Source: Kitagawia praeruptora | Taxonomy: Eukaryota > Streptophyta > Magnoliopsida > Apiales > Apiaceae | Direction: 5' to 3' | Assembly: GCA_037693485.1 (NCBI GenBank) | Contig: CM075345.1 | Coordinates: forward strand, 89,548,001-89,612,000 | Length of the DNA stretch: 64,000 nt | Shown here: piece by piece, positions 1 through 12,246 of the stretch | Layout of the letters: each line of letters begins with the position of its first letter | Position numbering within the stretch: the stretch's first letter is position 1 | Position numbers and translations under genes: made by a program | Notes under the pieces: generated by a model | The model's database searches: none | Told to the model about the DNA's origin: nothing | Seen by the model: only the letters and a program-made list of their open reading frames with translations

Positions 1-133
1 ATCTGTATTCAAATCCGATCCATATTTTAAGCCCATTATTCTAATCCAATTTTAATCCTATTTATAATCTAATTTTAATCCCTTTTTCAATATTGTTCTA
101 TTATTATTATTCTAGAAATTACGGGATATTACA
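1..133. mobile_element. Terminal piece of an LTR inserted in the Tat RNase H gene
   Basis: The homology of the minus-strand RNase H frame stops abruptly at 134 and is replaced by AT-rich DNA ending in GGGATATTACA. This resembles the ends of the Tekay-type LTRs seen elsewhere in the window (GTGTTACA, GCGTTACA when read in the element sense). The terminal CA is at 132-133 and GTGCA (134-138) is the candidate 5-bp target duplication. Its partner copy would lie left of the window. No coding sequence is visible. It could be a solo LTR or the end of a full element on the plus strand. Confidence 0.55.
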
Positions 134-841
134 GTGCATTACTTGCCTCAGAGGATACGCAGTGCGAACCTGAATGCTATGAGCTTGAAAGTAAGGCCTC
201 AGTTTTCGCGAAGCCAAGACTAATGCGTAGGCTAGCTTCTCCATGTTGGTGTAGCGAGTCTCAGCATCTAGCAACCTCTTACTGACATAATAAACGAGGA
301 ATTGAACCTTTTCCTCCTCGCGAATGAGGACAACACTGATGGCATATTCTGAAACTTCCAGGTAAACAATAAGAATTTCTCTTTCCTTAGGCTTAGAGAG
401 TAGTGGGGGCGAGCCCAGATGCTCCTTTACTCTTTGAAAAGCCTCCTCGCACTCAGGGGTCCATTTAAAATTTTTGCCCACCTTCTTGATCGCTTTAAAG
501 AACTCATGACACTTGTCTGATGACTTGGAAACAAACCGATTAAGTGTTGCGATCCTTCCGGTTAGACTTTGTACTTCCTTGACACTTCTAGGTGACCTCA
601 TCTCCATCAAAGCTTTTATCTTGGCTGGATTAGCCTCAATCCCTCTGTGGTTAACAATGAACCCCAAGAATTTCCCAGACTCGACCCCAAAAACACACTT
701 CTGGGGGTTGAGCTTCATTCTGTACTTCCTCAGTATATTAAACATTTCTGCGAGGTGGGCTACATAATCCCCAGCTTCCTTAGACTTTAAAAAGCATGTC
801 ATCCACATAGACTTCCATTGTTTTTCCAATCTGCTTCTCAA
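134..841 (-). pseudogene. Tat element RT C-terminal part and RNase H
   Basis: This frame carries the end of the RT palm and thumb, a connection segment (SLTGRIATLNRF), and the start of an RNase H-like domain (EYAISVVLIREEE, ETRYTNMEKLAYALV). It follows the RT frame but is shifted by one base: in a T-run near 791-796 the frame that reads YVDDM ends in a stop, and KSKEAGDYVAHLAEMF continues in the next frame. The left end is truncated by the insertion at 133, so the rest of RNase H and integrase are absent here. Confidence 0.85.
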
Positions 842-1467
842 ACATCATATTTACGAGCCTCTGATAAGTGGCACCTGCATTGAGGAGGCCAAAGGGCATC
901 CCAATATAGCAGTAGAGACCTCTGTTTGTGATAAACGAAGTATGCTCCTGATCGGGGCCATACATAGGTATCTGATTGTACCCAGAATAGGCATCCATGA
1001 AACTTAGGAGTGCATGGCCCGCAGTTGCATCTACCAACTGATCAATCCTCGGAAGCGGGAAACTATCCTTTGGGCAATGCTTGTTAAGATCAGTAAAATC
1101 CACACATGTCCTCCACTTGCCATTTGGTTTCTTCACTACGACAGGATTAGCGAGCCAATCAGGGTAGAATGATTCCCTGACGAGCCCGACCTCGAGCAAC
1201 CTATCCACCTCCTCCATGAGGGCCTCAGCTCGCTCTCCACTTATAGGCCTCCTTTTTTGTCTCACTCCTTTTTTACTAGGATCGAGATTAAGTCTGTGAC
1301 ACATCACATTAGGATCAATCCCAATCATGTCTTCGTGAGACCATGCAAATACATCCAAATTAGCTTTAAGAAACTCCACGAGCCTCACCCTAAGATCAGG
1401 GCTCAGCTGCGACCTGACCTTCAACACCTTAGTTGGATCCTTAGCATCAACAAGAACGGAGATCGTA
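780..1467 (-). pseudogene. Tat element reverse transcriptase
   Basis: RT fingers and palm are visible: NPVVVKKPNGKWRTCVDFTDL, the FPLPRIDQLVD block, SFMDAYSGYNQI and the catalytic YVDDM near the end. In the functional enzyme this domain copies the element RNA into DNA inside a cytoplasmic particle. Only one stop (TAA at 1,468-1,470) separates this frame from the protease-RT linker upstream, and it reads in the same frame. A one-base insertion in a T-run just after YVDDM breaks the frame into the RNase H portion. Together these make it non-functional. Confidence 0.9.
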
Positions 1468-1794
1468 TCTTATGCGACTCCAGCCCACTCCACATGCTCA
1501 GGAATACGAGGATCTAGATCAATTTCAACATCACGAGCCCTACTGGACTCTGCTTCATCCTGCCTCGTGACTCCTGCTACAGAGGTCGGGGTCGCTCCAA
1601 CATGGCCATACTCAGTCACGACTACTATATCTCGCGTGACTCCATTAGGCAAATCTACCAATGTTGATGTCTCCTTGCGAACCCATTTCCCCTTACGGGC
1701 TCGCACAACTGCCTGTTCTGGGCTCTCCTCATCATCACTAGCCTCCTCGACAATTCCATATTGTAGAACCAACACGGGCTGCGAGGCCTCCATC
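1468..1794 (-). pseudogene. Tat element protease-RT linker, downstream half of the CACTA-split reading frame
   Basis: An acidic linker (EEASDDEESPEQAVVRARKG) precedes RT in Tat polyproteins. Its apparent start codon at 1,791-1,793 is an artefact, because it lies in the ATC target duplication (1,792-1,794) of the CACTA element. The true upstream part of the frame is at 20,040-20,480, and the two halves would join in frame. The segment ends at TAA 1,468-1,470. Confidence 0.75.
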
Positions 1795-1990
1795 CACTAC
1801 ACCATAGATTGGCTATTGCAACGCGCACCGAAAAAATTGCTTAAAAATCGTTGCTATTTAGTGACAAGTTTTGAAAAATTGAATGATATTGCAATGTTTT
1901 TTAAAATCGTTACAATTGGATTTAATTTATGCAAAATTTGAATCATATTGCAACGAATATAGATAAACGTTGCCATTACTTCAAAATTTT
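1795..1990. repeat. CACTA left terminal and subterminal repeat region
   Basis: After the CACTACACCATA terminus, TTGCAACG, GTTGC and ATTGCAA motifs recur in both orientations about every 20-50 bases. The same motif pattern occurs at the right end. This is the arrangement expected for transposase-binding subterminal repeats of CACTA elements. Confidence 0.75.
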
Positions 1991-2059
1991 GTAGGAAGTT
2001 TGGTGGGCCTTGTTAATTTTTTTTGCCCGGGCTTTCAAAAACAGGCATTGACTAAAACA

Positions 2060-2214
2060 TTTGACTCAAAAAAACACAACACAGACAAAATATACACCAG
2101 CGAGAGAGAGACGAGGCGAGAGAGAGACAAAGTGAGAGAAGTGAGAGAGAGAACTCAAAATCGACTCTACCCGGAAGATTGAAGCTCAAAGAACACTCAA
2201 GCTCGAAAAAGGTA
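2060..2214 (+). other. Captured gene-leader-like segment inside the CACTA element
   Basis: A GAGA-rich purine stretch (about 2,100-2,160) is followed by a possible splice donor at 2,212 (AAAAAG then GTATC). It looks like a plant 5' untranslated exon and may belong to the same captured gene as the DnaJ-like piece downstream. No frame is recognised. Confidence 0.35.
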
Positions 2215-2460
2215 TCATTTTTCCCCAAATGGATTTTAAAATTTGTTTTTAGATGAATTTTGCATCTATCAATTAAGGTTTATTTGTTCATCTTTGTCCT
2301 ACTTCTTGCTCCATGATTTGCTTGTTTTGCTTATGTGGTCGTAGTTATATACAATTTATAAACACGAAGAAGGGTTGTTCCCCCAAACTTTTTCCCCAAA
2401 TTGAGTTTCAAACCCGATTTGAATTAGTTTAATTGAGGTTGAAAACTCAAAGATAATGAC

Positions 2461-2559
2461 GAAATTGGAGAAGAAAAGTAAAGAAGAGCTGAAAAGATTG
2501 TACGGAAAGATCCGTATGAGGTTCTCGGACTCTATCGGAGCTCCACAGATCCGTATTGA
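2461..2559 (+). pseudogene. Possible DnaJ (J-domain) gene fragment captured by CACTA
   Basis: In the frame through AAA at 2,506 the sequence reads KDPYEVLGLYRSSTDPY then stop. DPYEVLG followed by an STD motif is the usual start of a plant DnaJ domain (type RRDPYEVLGVSRNSTDQEIK). Only this first helix region is present, with no HPD motif, and the frame stops at 2,557-2,559. The match is short, so the identification is tentative. Confidence 0.35.
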
Positions 2560-2655
2560 ATGGCCATGTATCTTATATTTTGTTGTATTCTTACAACCTA
2601 TAGTCTCTAATCTTGATAAATCAAAGAACCATATTGATGTTTCGATTGGTTCCAG

Positions 2656-2725
2656 GAGGAGCCAAGCTTTCACTTGTATGTACTCTGTTCTTCAAGGAAT
2701 TAGGAATTCTACTTTCTTCAGATGG
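2656..2725 (+). pseudogene. Captured translocator (TPT/nucleotide-sugar transporter family) exon fragment
   Basis: An AG acceptor (TTCCAG to 2,655) precedes an exon that encodes SVLQGI and then, with a small frame slip, LSSDG, and ends at a GT donor (2,726). In plant TPT-family translocators SVLQGILLSS(E/D)G lies immediately before EKLNSMNL, which is what the exon at 16,261 encodes. The splice phase across the two exons would also fit. The intron between them now holds the 13.2-kb Tekay element. The N-terminal half of the protein is missing. Confidence 0.65.
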
Positions 2726-3022
2726 GTAATTTCTTATGCTTTTAAGTATAATATTGCCATCAACATGTATATATTCTATTACAACTTCTGTAAAGGTAGT
2801 GCCCAATTAATCCTTATGGCTCCTGCAGTAGCAAACATTGTGAAAGATCCTAACTTACCCAGCCTTACCCTTATAATCTGAGTTTTCATTGCAAATCATA
2901 ATCTGCCGTAGTTGTTATTAAAAGATAACTAGACTTACGAACTCTAGAAACCAAAGAATTCTCTCATTGTATGTTCACATTGATTTGTCTTTGCATCCTA
3001 CAATTGGGATGAGCCTGTTTAA

Positions 3023-6000
3023 TGTAACACCCCTAGACCCGGGGTTGGAGATCCAGGCTGTCACTCTGTCCTTAATTCCCATTTTAATAAACATTATTCT
3101 TCATCTTCATTTTAGCATGCGGTGACCCCTCAGTCAAACATAACATTTACAGATTATAGGCTCAGAGACGAAATTAAAACGTTACTAAGTTATTACAACT
3201 ATCTTGAAATAGATATTACAAACCCAATTTGTCATAATCTTAAAAGTTCAACTTAAAAGGATTACCATCTAAGGCGGCATCTACAGCCACAATACGGTTT
3301 GGTTTTCAGAAGCTTACACAAGTCATGCTTGTAAATAAGCCTAACCAACCTAAGCTGTAAACCTATCCAACTTAGTCTGCTCACCTGTGGTAATGCTACT
3401 GGGTGCGGCCTCGGCACCTGCCTCGTAAATAGTCTCCTATACTGCTGACCGGTTAGCACGCTTTTGCGGGGGGGTCTGACTTGTTCTTGCCATGCTTATC
3501 TGTTGTTGTGTGGTGGTATATATAAAAGAAAAGCAAGAGTGAGCAATATAGCTCAGCCATATAATAATAGTTTTCAAAGTACTTTTGTTAACGTAAACCA
3601 TATGACATATCATATACTGATATTGTATCATCATTAAACATTTTTATTCTTTATCCAGAAATATAACGAAGAATTTCTGAGGTACTTTGAATAGTTCATC
3701 ATTCTGTCAACACTATCGGTAATTTAGCACCTAGGCTTTCATTACAGTGTTGCAGTACAATTCCAATTGGAAGAATGGGATTATGCTGGAGCCTCTTCCA
3801 CGATATTTGGTGATCAGCCAATATACCGTGCCTCTACTTCTCTACTAGTAGAAGGACGACGTTCCCTTATCGGGTTGCACCCTGACCGTATATGGGCCTT
3901 ATCATTTGGACTACGCTCGAAGGCGATGTCCCCTCTTCCTTCAATCCCTTAGAGAATTCTATGCATCGTAGGAACAGAATTTAATTCAATTTCCCCAAGC
4001 ACAAAGCTTGACGACTGGTTTAATAATCATTACTAACTTTACTTCCATGAATAATTGAGGAAGTAACTCTGATGTGTGGGTTGACTTTAGTCAATAGATT
4101 TCGATTACTAAGAATCGCTTCATCAAACATAACTTGGGAGTTGGTCGGAGTTTTGAGTGTTTAGTCAAACCTGAGCCCCTCCTTACTAGGTAGGGTGCAT
4201 TTCTTGTTGGTAGCGAAGGGAGAAAATAATTAATACTAGCTCCCAAAACCTTGGGTTCCCGAGTTTTGATAAGTTTGAGCGAGGTAGCGATACTTTTCGA
4301 TGAGTGAAGCTATAGTCAGTGAAGAAATGGGAACCCGCTCTATTTTTAAATACTTTTTCGACGATCAGAAAATATTTAAAATAATTTTTAAAGTTTTAAA
4401 TAACTTTTAAAATAAATAACATGATTTTTAAATCATCCTGGAATATTTAATAAATATTCAATTAATTTTTATTAAATAATTAATCAGTTTAGAATATTCA
4501 ATAACTATTTAAATAATATTTATTAAATAAATAATCATTCATACTATTCTCAAATGAAAATAATATTCAACTTATTAATGAATATTCAAATAATATTTAT
4601 TAATAAAATATCTCCGACTCCCTTATTAAGAAAAGGTATTATCATACTCTACTGGAAACTTGTAACACATCATCGTATACATATATATACTCATACGTAC
4701 ATACTTAACAGGTTTATAAATCCCTGTAAACAACCATATATCATATGCTGATTCGCAAAAAATACTAACAAACAGTTCATATCATTTATACCACAACAAC
4801 AACAGTTTGAAAATACTTGAAATACAAGTTTCGAAAACTTGCCTGATAGTGTCGGAATAGTCTGGGCTCTGTCTCTAGTGTGATGATCTATAACAACCAA
4901 TAAGGTTCGGTTAGTTCATTAAACTATCCCGTCGAACCAACTATTCATATAAAGGCACAACTTCGTAATGATACCTCTTTACTACCCGTTTGGCTTATTA
5001 TAATCTCATGATATCCTTTAACCTCTTTTGATAATTAATGGTCTCATAATGACTTTCGTTAAATGTCATTTTCAACGAAACTAAAGTTCGTCTTAATTCA
5101 TCCCCTAAAAGGATTTTTCACTTGCGCAACTATTATTCGAAAAATTCTATAAAATTGAAGAATAAACTTTTTTCTGAAATTCTTTTTCTCACTTCTTCTT
5201 AACTTTCCAGAGGATTTTTCATCCAAATTTCATAATTAAGAACATCTTTTTGCTAGCTCAATTGTTGCTCTAAAAATAGCTTCTTTCTGCAGTGGTTTCT
5301 CATGCGCATTCTTGACTTAAACATTTCTATAAAATTGAAATATTCGTATTTTGACTCCAAATTTTTATGGGATATTTACCACTGACCAGATTACTCCTCA
5401 TAAAAGTTTTATAAACACAGACCATTTTTAAAGGGTTCGTTTGGCTTTGTAAAGTCAGTCCATCTTAACGATTCATCCGTTTTAACCGGTTTCACTAAAA
5501 CGAGCATATCTCATAAACCGTAAATCGTAATCACATGATCATGGTGTCAAAACAAACTACAAAACAATTACTACTGGTTTATGGCCAAAACCTTTCCAAG
5601 AAAACACTTGTTGTATTCGGTATTAACTGCTTAAATGATCTAATGGAATTTCGATATTATAACAACTATAAACCGAACATTTCCAAATTCCATGAACTCC
5701 ATCTAACCACTTAATTCAACCACACACCATCAAGATCATATGAACCTAATCAAGGATCTATAAGACCAGTGGTAACATCCATTTATCACTATCCAAAACT
5801 TTACCCATACTTATAAAGCTTAAAATATCACAATCTCCTTAAACATGTACATACTTGCATCAACCTTTCAAATCAACTTATAGCTCATTAAGTTTAAGGT
5901 GGGTGTGAGTGGTTTACCTTCCTTGGAGTCTTAACAACCTTAACCAAGCTTGAATTTTTGTAAAAACACCTTAGATAGCTTTAACAACCTTCAATCTTCA

Positions 6001-6904
6001 AGATCTAAACAACCAAGTTTAAAATTTTCGGAGTCAACATTACCACTTTTGAAAGAACTGGAAACACGAGGGTCTTACCTTGATTTTCTGGACGAGGCTT
6101 CTAAAGAGGAGTTGTAGAGAATCTCAATACCTTTCCAAAAAGCTATAGAACATAAAATTTCATTGAGAAATGAGGGAGTTATGGCAGGTTGAAGTGGCTG
6201 CTCTGTTTTTGGCCGAAAATAGAGAAAATGGAGGGGGAGAGCTTTTACTATCTTTTCTTATGTAATTGATAAAATGATATGTATAATTGATATATATCAA
6301 TCATACTTCAGCACTTATCAATTACCCAAGTTAATCTCCAAAGTAATTTTGCAAAAGAAAGGTAATTGGCAATTTGTCCCAAAAATGGTATCCAATGCTT
6401 GGTTTAAATAATCATAAACTTGACTTATTTGATTAGCATCCAATGCTCCTTGCCTTGCATGGCTTGCATGGCTATTACATGGTAAATTGCAGGTATATTA
6501 CTCACCTATTAATCAACCAATGCTTACCATTTAATTCCATATGCAAGTTTATAGATTTTCTTGTAAAAGCGTTTCGTCGCGTAGAAATTTCTTTCATCGT
6601 TCTTGAACATTTGCCTTTGAAATTTTTCTAACAAATTACATAATTCCTTGCCTTGGTATTTAACTTAGCTTAGAGATTTTCTTAACCTCAATATCCCATA
6701 TTTATACCAATATTTAATAAAAGTGAAAATCTACGTAATCTGACAGTTTCTACATTCCCTTTCATCTTGGTACAACGATACTTTATCCATAAAAGTATAA
6801 ATACTTCTTCATTCATATAATATGATCTTAAAAACTTTACATAACCTCAACCAATCACCGTTTATGATCATTTTAGAAATATTACAAAAACCTGGGTTCT
6901 TACA
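3023..6904 (-). repeat. Tekay element LTR, left copy (3' LTR)
   Basis: This 3,882-bp copy is about 109 bp shorter than its partner. The main gap is a deletion between TTAATA and AAATATC near 4,600, matching about 110 bp present at 13,829-13,947 of the other copy. A second small difference is a 10-bp repeat of GGCTTGCATG near 6,460. Short open frames at 3,262-3,634 and 3,767-3,952 recur exactly in the other LTR and are not host genes. Confidence 0.93.
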
Positions 6905-6925
6905 ACCTTCCCCCCTTAAAAGGAT
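6905..6925 (-). other. Polypurine tract of the nested Tekay element
   Basis: Read on the minus strand this is AAGGGGGGAAGG directly before the LTR start TTGTAAGAACC. It is the expected plus-strand DNA primer site at the end of the internal region. Confidence 0.75.
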
Positions 6926-6943
6926 TCCGTCCCGGAATCATTT

Positions 6944-8097
6944 CTAGAACAGATGGGGGTACTTCTCTTGCATTACACTTTCCAGCTCCCAGGTGGATTC
7001 CTCTATGTTATGATTCTGCCACAAAACTCTGACTAATCTGACCACCTTGTTCCTGAGTACTTGCTCCTTGTGGTCCATGATTTCCACTGGTTGCTCTATA
7101 TAAGACAAGTATGACTGTAGATCCACATGCTCATATTCCACCACATGCTTGGCATCGGGGTTATATTTCCTCAACATAGACACATGGAACACGTTATGTA
7201 TTTGTTGTAGACTTGGAGGTAAGGCTAACTCGTAAGCCACTTGTCAAATCCGCCTTAATATCTCGAAAGGTCCGATGTATCTCGGACTCAACTTCCCTTT
7301 CTTCCCAAACCTCATCATTCCTTTCCAGGGAGATACCTTTAGCAACACCATATCTCCTACTTCATATTCTCTATCCTTCCGAGATAAGTCGGCATACTTA
7401 CGTTGTCTGTCTTGGGCTGCTGCCAGTCTTCCCTGATTAGAACTATCACATCTCTTGTCTGTTGTACTAGTTCAGGTCCTAATATCTTCCTCTCACCAAC
7501 TTCTTCCCAACATAAGGGAGAACGACATTTCCGGCCATAGAGGGCTTCATATGGGGGCATTCCGATACTTGAGTGATAACTGTTATTATAAGCAAACTCA
7601 ATCAATGGTAAGTGCTCTTCCCAACTTCCTTTGAAATCCATAACACACACTCTCAGCATGTCCTCTAAGGTCTGAATTGTTCTTTCACTTTGTCCGTCAG
7701 TCTGGGGGTGGTATGCAGTACTCATATTTAGCTTGGTTCCCACACAGTCTTGAAAGCTCCTCCAGAACCTGGAGTTAAACCTTGGGTCTCTATCGGACAC
7801 AATGGTCATGGGAACTCCATGTCGTACCACAATTTCTCTTATATATATGTCTACTAATTTATCGACAGTGTACCTCTCGTTGATTGGGAGAAAGTGGGCG
7901 GACTTAGTCAACCTATCGACGATTACCCATATCGCATCATGGTTAGTCTTGGTCCTTGGGAGTCCTACTACAAAATCCATGGCTAGATGCTCCCACTTCC
8001 ATTCTGGAATCTCTAGGGGTTGCAGTAGTCCACTAGGTCGCTGGTATTCTGCCTTTACCCGTTGGCAGGTCAAACATCTATTCACCCATTCTGTCAC
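6944..8097 (-). pseudogene. Tekay integrase with C-terminal chromodomain
   Basis: The frame at 7,357-8,097 carries the zinc-binding tail (CLTCQRVKAEYQ), then the catalytic core with D (AMDFVVGLP), D (SDRDPRFNSRFW) and E (GQSERTIQTLEDML), so the DDE triad is visible. It then shifts frame near 7,440. The C-terminal part at 6,944-7,240 carries AYELALPP, HNVFHVSMLRKY and a chromodomain (VEIMDHKEQVLRNKVVRLVRVLWQNH), which in chromoviruses guides insertion to particular chromatin. A stop (TGG to TGA) and a deletion of about 13 bases break the junction with RT-RNase H near 8,100. It is inactive. Confidence 0.93.
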
Positions 8098-8104
8098 ATC
8101 GCCA

Positions 8105-9676
8105 TCAATAGTATTCTTTTAAATCTCTATACATCTTCGTGGTACCTGGGTGCACAGAGTACCTTGAGTTATGTCCTTCATATAGGATTTCATCCTTTAG
8201 TTCCTGAACATTTGGGACCCACATTCTCGTTGCATATCTCATGATTCCTCCTGCATCTCTTTCGCACTTAATTTCCTCCCCGGTCAATATCTCTTCCTCC
8301 AAGTTCTTTTCCTCTTCCATCTTTTGCTCTTGGCACATTCGAATCTTTTCCAATAATGGAGGCTGGATTTGAATTCCCATTAACACTTCTTGGCTACTTC
8401 TCAATGTCTTAACTTCGATTTCTAGCTTCTCCATTTCTTTTATCAATTCTTCTGCTGAAGTCATCATCTTGAGCCTTTCCTTCCTGCTAAGGGCATCGGC
8501 CACCACATTGGCCTTTCCTGGATGATAACGAATCTCACAATCGTAATCCTTGATTAACTCTAGCCATCTTCTCTGTCTCATATTCAATTCTTTCTGGGTA
8601 AAGATGTACTTAAGGCTTTTATGATCTGTGTAAATTTCATACTTTTCTCCATATAGGTAATGCCTCCATATCTTTAATGCGAAGATTATTGCGGCTAGCT
8701 CTAAATCATGGGTAGGGTATCTTACTTCGTACTCCTTTAACTGTAGGGAAGCATATGCAATCACCTTACCGTGCTGCATGAGCACGCAACCTAGTCCTTT
8801 ATGCGATGCATCATTATAGATCATAAAGTCCCCCTTATCATCTAGCAGTGCCAGCACTGGGGCAGTCATTAATCTTTTCTTTAGCTCTTGAAAGCTCTCT
8901 TCACATTTCTCATTCCATACAAACTTTTCAGTCTTTCTGGTGAGTCGGGTCAATGGGGCTGCAAGCTTGGTAAAGTCTTGTACAAACCTTCTATAATATC
9001 CGGCTAGTCCCACGAAACTTCTTACTTTAGTCGGGGTGGTCGGTATTTTCCATTTTGATATTGCCTCTATTTTGGCAGGGTCAACTAGTACTCCTTCACT
9101 ACTAACCACATGACCTAAGAATTGCACTTCTTTCAGCCAAAATTCGTACTTCGAAAATTTGGCATACAACTTTTCTTCCCTCAAGATTCCTAGGACTATC
9201 CTCAAGTGTTCTGCATGTTCTTCCTCAGTCTTAGAATAAATCAAGATATCGTCAATGAAAACTATGACACACTTGTCTAGGTACTGTTTGAATACTCGGT
9301 TCATCAAGTCCATGAATGCCACGGGGGCGTTAGTCAATCCAAAGGACATCACTAGAAACTCATAATGGTCGTACCTAGTGCGAAAAGTAGTCTTGGTTAT
9401 ATCTTCCAGTTTGATCTTTAACTGATGGTACCCCGTTCTCAGGTCTATCTTCGAAAAGTGAACTGCTCCCTTGAGTTGGTCAAAAAGGTCGTCAATCCTA
9501 GGCAAGGGGTACTTGTTCTTAATGGTTAACTTATTCAGCTCTCTGTAGTCTATACATAGCCTCATACTACCATCCTTTTTCTTTACAAACAACAATGGGG
9601 CACCCCATGGGGACACACTTGGTCTTATCATGCCCTTATCCAATAGTTCTTGCAACTGAGTGGCCAGTTCTTTCAT
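8105..9676 (-). pseudogene. Tekay reverse transcriptase and RNase H
   Basis: This is an uninterrupted 523-codon frame. RT motifs in order are SPWGAPLLFVKKKDGSMR, YPLPRIDDLFDQL, FSKIDLRTGYHQ, FGLTNAPVAFMDLMN and the catalytic FIDDIL (usual YIDD/FIDD). RNase H follows with acidic residues in YNDASHKGLGCVLMQ, HDLELAAIIFALK and YTDHKSL. The frame continues into the integrase zinc region (HNSRYSVHPGTTKMY) and stops in KEYY. Its ATG at 9,676 is the internal Met of MKELATQL. The real polyprotein reads through from protease, and a one-base insertion in a C-run at about 9,680 breaks that link. Confidence 0.94.
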
Positions 9677-10770
9677 CTCAATGGGGCCAATCGATAGGGG
9701 GCTTTAGAAACTGGTGCGGTTCCTGGTGCTAATTCTATCGCAAACTCGATTTCCCTATCGGGTGGTAACCCAGGAAGGTCTTCTGGAAACACATCTTCAA
9801 ATTCCCTGACAACTGGAATGTCCTTCAGTTCAGGGTTTCTTTGCTTCGTGTCTAATACATAAGCTAAGTAGGCCTCGCTGCCCTTTCGTACTAACTTTTT
9901 CGCTTGAGCAACAGTCAAGAATTTTTGAGTCTGTCGCTGTCCTTTGAATATGACCTCTTTATTTCCTGACACCTTAATCCTAACTTTCTTGCTCTTGCAA
10001 TCAATCTGGGCACCATTACTTGCCAACCAATCCATCCCTAAAATGACATCAAATCTGCCTAACTTAAATGGAATTAGGTCTGCCTGAAAGTGGTGACCTC
10101 CTATTACTATATCGCAGTTAGGATATATCTGGCTTACAGGAACCACTTCGTGGTTAGCTATCTCTACCATTAGCCGTCCCCTTAACATTTCTGGTTTCAA
10201 GTTTAGTTTACATGCAAAATCTTGCGATATAAAAGATTTGGTAGCTCTAGAATCAAACAAAGTATTAGCACTCAAGGTGTTAAGGGAAAGGGTACCTGCA
10301 ATGACATCCTCATCCCTTACTGCATCCTGCACTGTCATGTTGAAAGTCCTAGCGGTGGGTGGTCGGTTGGATACAGTACCGCTCATCCTTGATCCTGTCG
10401 GTTTCAATTTAGGGCAATCTTTCTTCCAGTGGTCTGTACCTCCACACTGGTAACATTTCATGAGCGCATTCCTTTGGGGGCAATTGTTGGAATAGTGTCC
10501 AATCTGTCCACATTTAAAACATGTCGTCGTACCCTGAAGGCATACCCCTGAATATTTCTTTCCACAAGTCTTACAGTTAGGTAGGGGAGGGCGCGACTGT
10601 CCTGATATGGGTGCCCTGTTTGATCCACCTCCTTGGCCAACACTCTTGCTTTCTGCTCTGTTAAGCCCTATGCTTTTGGCTGGCTGAGACACCGTTCCCC
10701 AAACAAACTTGCTGGAGAAATTCCCACTTGTAGCACCACCACTTCGACTTTCAAACTTCCTTTTTTTCAT
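9673..10770 (-). pseudogene. Tekay gag zinc knuckles and aspartic protease
   Basis: Two CCHC knuckles are visible (CFKCGQIGHYSNNCPQ and CYQCGGTDHWKKDCPK), plus an upstream CKTCGKKYSG motif. The protease follows (VILGMDWLASN, IDCKSKKV), then the RT lead-in EFEDVFPEDLPGLPP. The protease active site, normally LFDSGATHSFIS, reads LFDSRATKSFIS: the catalytic-loop Gly is Arg, which should abolish activity. The frame ends at the one-base shift near 9,680. Confidence 0.93.
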
Positions 10771-12171
10771 GATCTTGTCCTTCTGAGACTGCTCACTTCA
10801 TGCCTCTACAATTGACGCCTTCTGTACTAGAGTGGCGTAATCCGTAATTTCTAACACTGCGATGCGGTTCTGAATCCACTGTTTCAATCCATGTTAAAAC
10901 CTCCTTGTCTTCTTAATTTCAGTGTTCACATAATCTGGAACGAACCTTGACAACTCAGTGAACCTAGCCTCATATTCAGCTACAATCATATTGTCTTGCT
11001 TAATCTCTAGAAACTTGAGTTCCATCTGGGTCTCCATAAACCTCGAAAAGTACTTTTCCAAGAATAACTCTGTGAATCTGTCCTATGTAACCACTCCAGC
11101 TGGTTCCATATTTTTCTTGGCCTCCCACCAGTAGTTGGCCTCTCCTTTAAGAATGTATGTAGCAAAGATGGTTTTCTGGGCTTCCTCAGTGCCCATAATC
11201 TCAAAGGTCTTCTCCATCTCCTTCAACCAGGCCCTAGCCTCAACGGGGTCTACAGTCCCATGGAATTCTGGGGGTTTAAGTGACTTAAATTCTTTAAAGG
11301 CATTGGCTACTGCGTTGTTGGGGCCGCGGGGTGGTGGTTGTGGCCGTGGCTGGCGTTCTAGATTTTGCCTCATCAGACGCATAAATTGTTCCATAGGGTC
11401 CTCTTCTTCTTCCTCATAATTCTCATCATCAAACTCATTGTACTCATCTTCCTTGTCATCCGGTTCTGGGTGACGACGTTCCTCTTCCCTAGGAGTATAG
11501 TCTCGCTCGTCTCTCCTCAGCTAGTTGGAACCTCAGCTTAGCTACTCGAGCCTCCGCTACCACCAGATTGGTGGTCATACGGGTCACCATCCAGTCGTAC
11601 TCAGTGGATCTAACAACCTGTATGGGAGGACTAACCGGCTCGCTCTTCGGGACAACCTCAGTCTCGGCATCCTCTGGTATAGGCTCCTCAGAGTCAACAT
11701 CTAAATTTGTGTCCCAATGATATCCACTAGGGGATGAATCCTCTATGAGGGAAGGGGAATGCATAGGGATATCAGTCCACACCACCTCCTCATCCTCAGG
11801 CTCCTCTCCGGGTGTGGGGTCAGCTGGAACATCGTCCATGGGGTCCTCCTCTGGGTCCTCCTCGGGATCACCCTGTGGTTCATCTGAGTCCACTGGGTCC
11901 TCTACAGGCATAGGGTCATCAGCTCTGGGATCCTCCTCGGGATCCTCCTCCTGGACTATCTCTCTCTCTCTCCCTCCTGCTGAGGGTCAACATCTGACTC
12001 AGCATCAGGCTCCTCTATAGCTCTCAGAAGAGCATCATCATGTCGCTGCTCGGAACTCTCTGGTAGCTCTACGTCCTCAGGTGTTAAAAAAATGTTATTA
12101 TCCTTGAGTTTCTGATAAATAGTTCCCTTATTGCTTAAGGTTGATAGGGCTATGTCTACTAGCCCGACCAT
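10771..12171 (-). pseudogene. Tekay gag, N-terminal and capsid part
   Basis: The capsid segment is in 11,083-11,394 (MEQFMRLMRQNLERQ, FKSLKPPEFHGTVDPVEA, WLKEMEKTFEIM, NYWWEA). The acidic Pro-rich N-terminal part is in 11,489-12,171. I see at least five lesions: a shift in the GA run near 11,960, a shift near 11,495, a TAG at 11,083-11,085 where Trp is expected (TGG to TAG), a TAA near 10,890 and a stop just before 10,798. The remaining text (RFTELSRFVPDYV) still reads as gag across these. Likely role before decay: capsid assembly and RNA packaging. Confidence 0.9.
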
Positions 12172-12230
12172 GTTTCGGTAAGGGTTTGCGTCCTTAAACC
12201 TTCCTATCGTCTCTGAGATTATAACCTAAT

Positions 12231-12242
12231 TCTCTGATACCA
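12231..12242 (-). other. Primer-binding site (initiator tRNA-Met type)
   Basis: On the minus strand this reads TGGTATCAGAGA, four bases inside the 5' LTR. It is the usual primer site complementary to the 3' end of plant initiator tRNA-Met used by Tekay/Del elements. Confidence 0.88.
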
Positions 12243-12246
12243 TTTC

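Noticed and set aside
3262..3952. Small open frames (65, 65 and 61 codons) that look conserved because identical frames occur at 12,486-13,176
   Set aside because: They lie in the two LTRs of the same Tekay element; the identity is LTR duplication and no protein features are present.
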